A stretch of DNA of 9,648 bases from an uncultured Pseudobdellovibrionaceae bacterium (lineage in GTDB: Bacteria; Bdellovibrionota; Bdellovibrionia; Bdellovibrionales; JAMPXM01): NCBI GenBank assembly GCA_934277865.1, contig CAKQVW010000090.1:1-9648 (forward strand), given 5' to 3'. The notes beneath the pieces are model-generated. The model did no database searches. It was given only the letters and a program-made list of their open reading frames with translations, and was not told the origin of the DNA. Position numbers and translations under genes: made by a program. Positions 7,452-9,648 of the stretch are shown here, piece by piece; within the stretch, counting starts at the first letter, position 1; every line of letters starts with the position of its first letter.

Positions 7452-8969
7452 ATGAACATGATGACAACGTATGTGGTGGCGATTGATGCTGTGCAGACTA
7501 TGGCTGTAGATCGAGGTGAAGTTTTCTTAAAAGATGTGAAGGCCGAGATTGTCGACCCGCTGTCGAACTTGCTTGTTACTGCCGTCGAGTTTCAGACACG
7601 GGTTAAAGAGGAGATGGCTCATCTGCAAACGTACGGACAGGGTCGTCGCGTGCAGGCCGGAGATCGTGTCTTTCTCGAAGCACGATCGGACATTCAGTTT
7701 TTGGTTCGTCTCTTTGCCTTGATCGAACTGAAAGCCATCGTTGTTCCCTTTGATCACAAGGTCACTGCCGCTGAATATCAGCGACTGCTGCTGAGTTCCC
7801 AGCCGGACTACCGGTATTTGTCGAGAGCAAATGTTCCAGAAGACGCACGAGAGGCGGCGGACTCTGTCCGATCGGGTGTGAAGTTGCCTGAAGACGCATG
7901 TCTCATCCTTTTGACATCGGGTACGACGGGTTTACCGAAGGCGGTCATTCATGGCGCCTCCAACCTCCGGGCTCGGTTTGGTAATGGACGCCATGCTATT
8001 CCTCAAGAGCATCGTCGCTCTTGCCTCAGCGTGTTGCCGCTTCACTTTGGTCACGGCCTTATCGGTGTCGTGTTGCAGGCCTTGTTCGATTCCGAGCGAT
8101 TGGTTTTGATCCCCTCGGATCTGGGGGACCCTCGACTCACTTCACAGATTGGCCCCTGGATTGACGCGAATGAAGTGACTTTCATATCGGGAACGCCGGG
8201 GTCATGGTCTTACATCACTCGCATGAGTGTCCCTCCAAAGGGCGGGTCTTTGCGGCGAGTGCAGGTGGCTTCGGCTCATATGACCCAAGAGATGCACAGA
8301 AGAATACGGGATTGGGCGAAGGCTCCATTCTACAACTGTTACGGCATGACGGAGACGGCGACGTGGGTGTCTGATCGGTTGATTGATGACGGCACCGATG
8401 TCAACAACGTGGGTACGGGTCGGAACTGGAATTCGGCCTTTGAGATTCTCTCGCCGGACGAGTCCGGCGTGGGTGAGGTTGCGGTTGCCACTTCGAGTTT
8501 GTCATACGGATATCTCGAAGAATGGACGACGAACAAAGCTCGTAACAGCCGTCACCTGACAGGTGATTGGGGACAGCTCAATCAAGAGGGCGAGCTTTTG
8601 CTCTTGGGGCGTCGCAGTCGCATCATCAACCGGGGCGGATTGAAAGTTTCCCCGGAGGAAATAGAACGGGAGATCTTGGGATTGAGTTTGGTGGAGGACG
8701 TCGTCGTGAGTGGGGCGTCGGATCTGAGTGGGCGTCAAACAAACGTCGATTCGATCGTCGGCATTCTTGTTTTAAAGGAGCCGGTCGGCATTTCCACTCA
8801 TGACCAAGCTGAAATAGAAAAGGCCCTTCTTCAGGGCCTTCTCAAAACATTGTCGCCTCACAAGATTCCGGGACAATGGGTGTTCTGGGAGTCCATTCCT
8901 CGCCGGCCAAACGGCAAACCCGATATGGCCGCGATCAAAACCAAGTTTCGCGAAGGAAACCCGGCTTAG
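7452..8969 (+). CDS. AMP-forming acyl/carboxylate ligase (ANL superfamily, AMP-binding), DltA-like role
   Basis: About 505 residues from the ATG at 7452, the usual size of stand-alone ANL ligases. Expected reaction: carboxylate + ATP to acyl-AMP, then thioester formation on a carrier or CoA. Motifs, numbered from 7452: A3 P-loop LTSGTTGLPKAV (154-165), A5 YGMTE (297-301), A7 TGDWG (370-374), A8 GRRSRIINRGGLKVSPEEIE (386-405), and A10 PRRPNGK with catalytic Lys489. The A4 region reads LPLHFGHGLIG (195-205) and lacks the Asp of FDxS seen in alpha-amino-acid-activating domains, so a non-alpha-amino acid is likely. The start is uncertain: TTG 7416, ATG 7452, 7458, 7461 or 7500 share the frame and none has a strong RBS. 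It diverges from the ABC/MBOAT operon and meets the TRAP gene at its stop. The natural acceptor is probably the carrier protein at 2103-2342; CoA is the alternative. Confidence 0.87.
   Translation: MNMMTTYVVAIDAVQTMAVDRGEVFLKDVKAEIVDPLSNLLVTAVEFQTRVKEEMAHLQTYGQGRRVQAGDRVFLEARSDIQFLVRLFALIELKAIVVPFDHKVTAAEYQRLLLSSQPDYRYLSRANVPEDAREAADSVRSGVKLPEDACLILLTSGTTGLPKAVIHGASNLRARFGNGRHAIPQEHRRSCLSVLPLHFGHGLIGVVLQALFDSERLVLIPSDLGDPRLTSQIGPWIDANEVTFISGTPGSWSYITRMSVPPKGGSLRRVQVASAHMTQEMHRRIRDWAKAPFYNCYGMTETATWVSDRLIDDGTDVNNVGTGRNWNSAFEILSPDESGVGEVAVATSSLSYGYLEEWTTNKARNSRHLTGDWGQLNQEGELLLLGRRSRIINRGGLKVSPEEIEREILGLSLVEDVVVSGASDLSGRQTNVDSIVGILVLKEPVGISTHDQAEIEKALLQGLLKTLSPHKIPGQWVFWESIPRRPNGKPDMAAIKTKFREGNPA
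8811..8840 (-). terminator. Intrinsic-terminator-like hairpin for the TRAP gene, inside the ligase coding region
   Basis: Perfect 8-bp stem AAGGCCCT (8820-8827) pairing with AGGGCCTT (8833-8840) around a 5-nt loop. Read on the minus strand, the stem is followed by a T-rich run (TTTTCTATTT) at 8821-8812. The plus strand lacks a T-run after the stem, so the direction is minus. It lies about 126 nt beyond the TRAP gene's stop and encodes part of the ligase C-terminal domain. Function is not proven. Confidence 0.5.
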
Positions 8970-9648
8970 TTCACCTTCTCGATGGCTTCGATCAAATCTG
9001 CGCCAAACACAGGTTTGAACTCTTGATAGAGAGACTGAGTCGCTGTTTTCATCTTCGCGACTTCCGATGCCGGCATACGAACAATCTTAAGTCCGCCAGC
9101 GGCGAACTGCTTGCGCAGATCGGCTTCATCCGTCAGAGAGTCTTGTCTTTCCAGTTCAGCGGCGTTCTTCGCTGCTGTCGTGATGATGGCTTGTTGTTCT
9201 GCTGGCAGTTTTGCGAAAAACTTCTCGTTCACGACCATCGACGTCAGGAACAGGCTGTGTTGTGTGTCGTTCAAAATAGGAGTCGCTTTTTGCTGGTCTT
9301 CGTCGAAGCGAGCGATCGTTGTTTCGGTTGCCATGAGGGAACCTTTTTTAACGCTCTGGATTCCCGCATCGTGGTTCATCTGTGTGACGTCCGCGCCGAG
9401 CTTCTTAAACGTGGCTTTCGCAACAGGGCTGCGTGCCGTACGGATCGTGAGGTTTTTGAAGTCTTCAACTTTGCTGAGTGGCTTTTCGCGAGTTGAAATC
9501 ACGCGGTAGCCGCCCGAGTAAGTAAACGCTAGGCCGCGCACGTCGCTTTCCAAGAGGCCAGCCATGATCTTCTGACCGATCTCGCCGTCCATCACTTTCT
9601 TTGCGTGAGCGTGATCACGGAAAAGAAACGGCAGATCAAGTACCCACA
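8966..9648 (-). CDS. TRAP transporter substrate-binding protein, DctP family, N-terminus beyond the window edge
   Basis: The C-terminal 226 or so residues of a periplasmic TRAP binding protein. The frame continues through the right edge. Residues upstream of the internal GTG at 9595 read DLPFLFRDHAHAKKVMDGEIG, a classic DctP segment, so that GTG is not the start and the missing N-terminus (signal peptide and first lobe) lies beyond 9648. Other family features are GLAFTYSGGYRVIST, KVEDFKNLTIRTARSPVA with the Arg expected to bind the solute carboxylate, FLTSMVVNEKFFAKLPAEQQ, and a C-terminal alpha-helical tail. The usual ALQxGxVDGxE block is diverged (GIQSVKKGSLMATETT). DctP proteins deliver organic acids (C4-dicarboxylates, sialic acid, aromatic or keto acids) to DctQM permeases, which are not in this window. 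It converges on the ligase, overlapping it by 4 bp. A link to the acylation cluster is possible but not shown. Confidence 0.9.
   Translation of the reverse strand, partial: WVLDLPFLFRDHAHAKKVMDGEIGQKIMAGLLESDVRGLAFTYSGGYRVISTREKPLSKVEDFKNLTIRTARSPVAKATFKKLGADVTQMNHDAGIQSVKKGSLMATETTIARFDEDQQKATPILNDTQHSLFLTSMVVNEKFFAKLPAEQQAIITTAAKNAAELERQDSLTDEADLRKQFAAGGLKIVRMPASEVAKMKTATQSLYQEFKPVFGADLIEAIEKVN

Noticed and set aside
2339..8969. A true D-alanylation dlt operon
   Set aside because: The genes are not contiguous, the ligase lacks the A4 aspartate, and no DltX-like small protein ending in an aromatic FxFxFY-type motif was found.
9593..9595. GTG at 9595 as the TRAP gene start
   Set aside because: Translation upstream of it gives the conserved DctP segment DLPFLFRDHAHAKK, so the start is beyond the right edge.

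Overview
This is a compact bacterial window. Almost every base lies in eight protein-coding genes, plus a ninth that runs off the right edge. No gap exceeds about 60 bp, and I see no RNA gene, insertion sequence, CRISPR array or long repeat. GC content looks moderate, around half. A penicillin-acylase-type hydrolase, a TRAP-type solute-binding protein and ABC/MBOAT envelope genes with cleavable signals or membrane anchors suggest a Gram-negative, proteobacterium-like host. The sequence alone does not fix the lineage; Bdellovibrionota or another delta-like group is only a guess.

Layout: (1) Plus strand, 2-2342: a penicillin acylase (peptidase S45, Ntn-hydrolase) whose N-terminus lies off the left edge, overlapping a 79-residue acyl/aminoacyl carrier protein. 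(2) Minus strand, 7400 down to 2339: a five-gene operon of ABC-importer binding protein, ATPase and permease, then an MBOAT O-acyltransferase and a membrane-anchored SGNH/DltD-like protein. Junctions are 4-bp overlaps, a 14-bp gap and a 14-bp overlap. (3) Plus strand, about 7452-8969: an AMP-forming carboxylate ligase, divergent from the operon across a gap of about 50 bp. (4) Minus strand, 8966 to the right edge: a DctP-family TRAP binding protein lacking its N-terminus.

The ligase, carrier protein, MBOAT and SGNH genes have the same four roles as DltA, DltC, DltB and DltD, the D-alanylation machinery of Gram-positive teichoic acids. Here they are spread over three transcription units and interleaved with an ABC importer and an amide hydrolase. 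The ligase lacks the core-A4 aspartate typical of alpha-amino-acid adenylation, so the activated acid is probably not D-alanine.

My working model is inference. The periplasmic acylase releases a small molecule from an amide, the ABC system imports it, the ligase adenylates it and loads it on the carrier. The MBOAT/SGNH pair then attaches it to an envelope or secreted acceptor. Neither substrate nor acceptor can be read from the sequence. Both convergent gene pairs overlap exactly at their stop codons, and a terminator-like hairpin facing the TRAP gene lies inside the ligase coding region.
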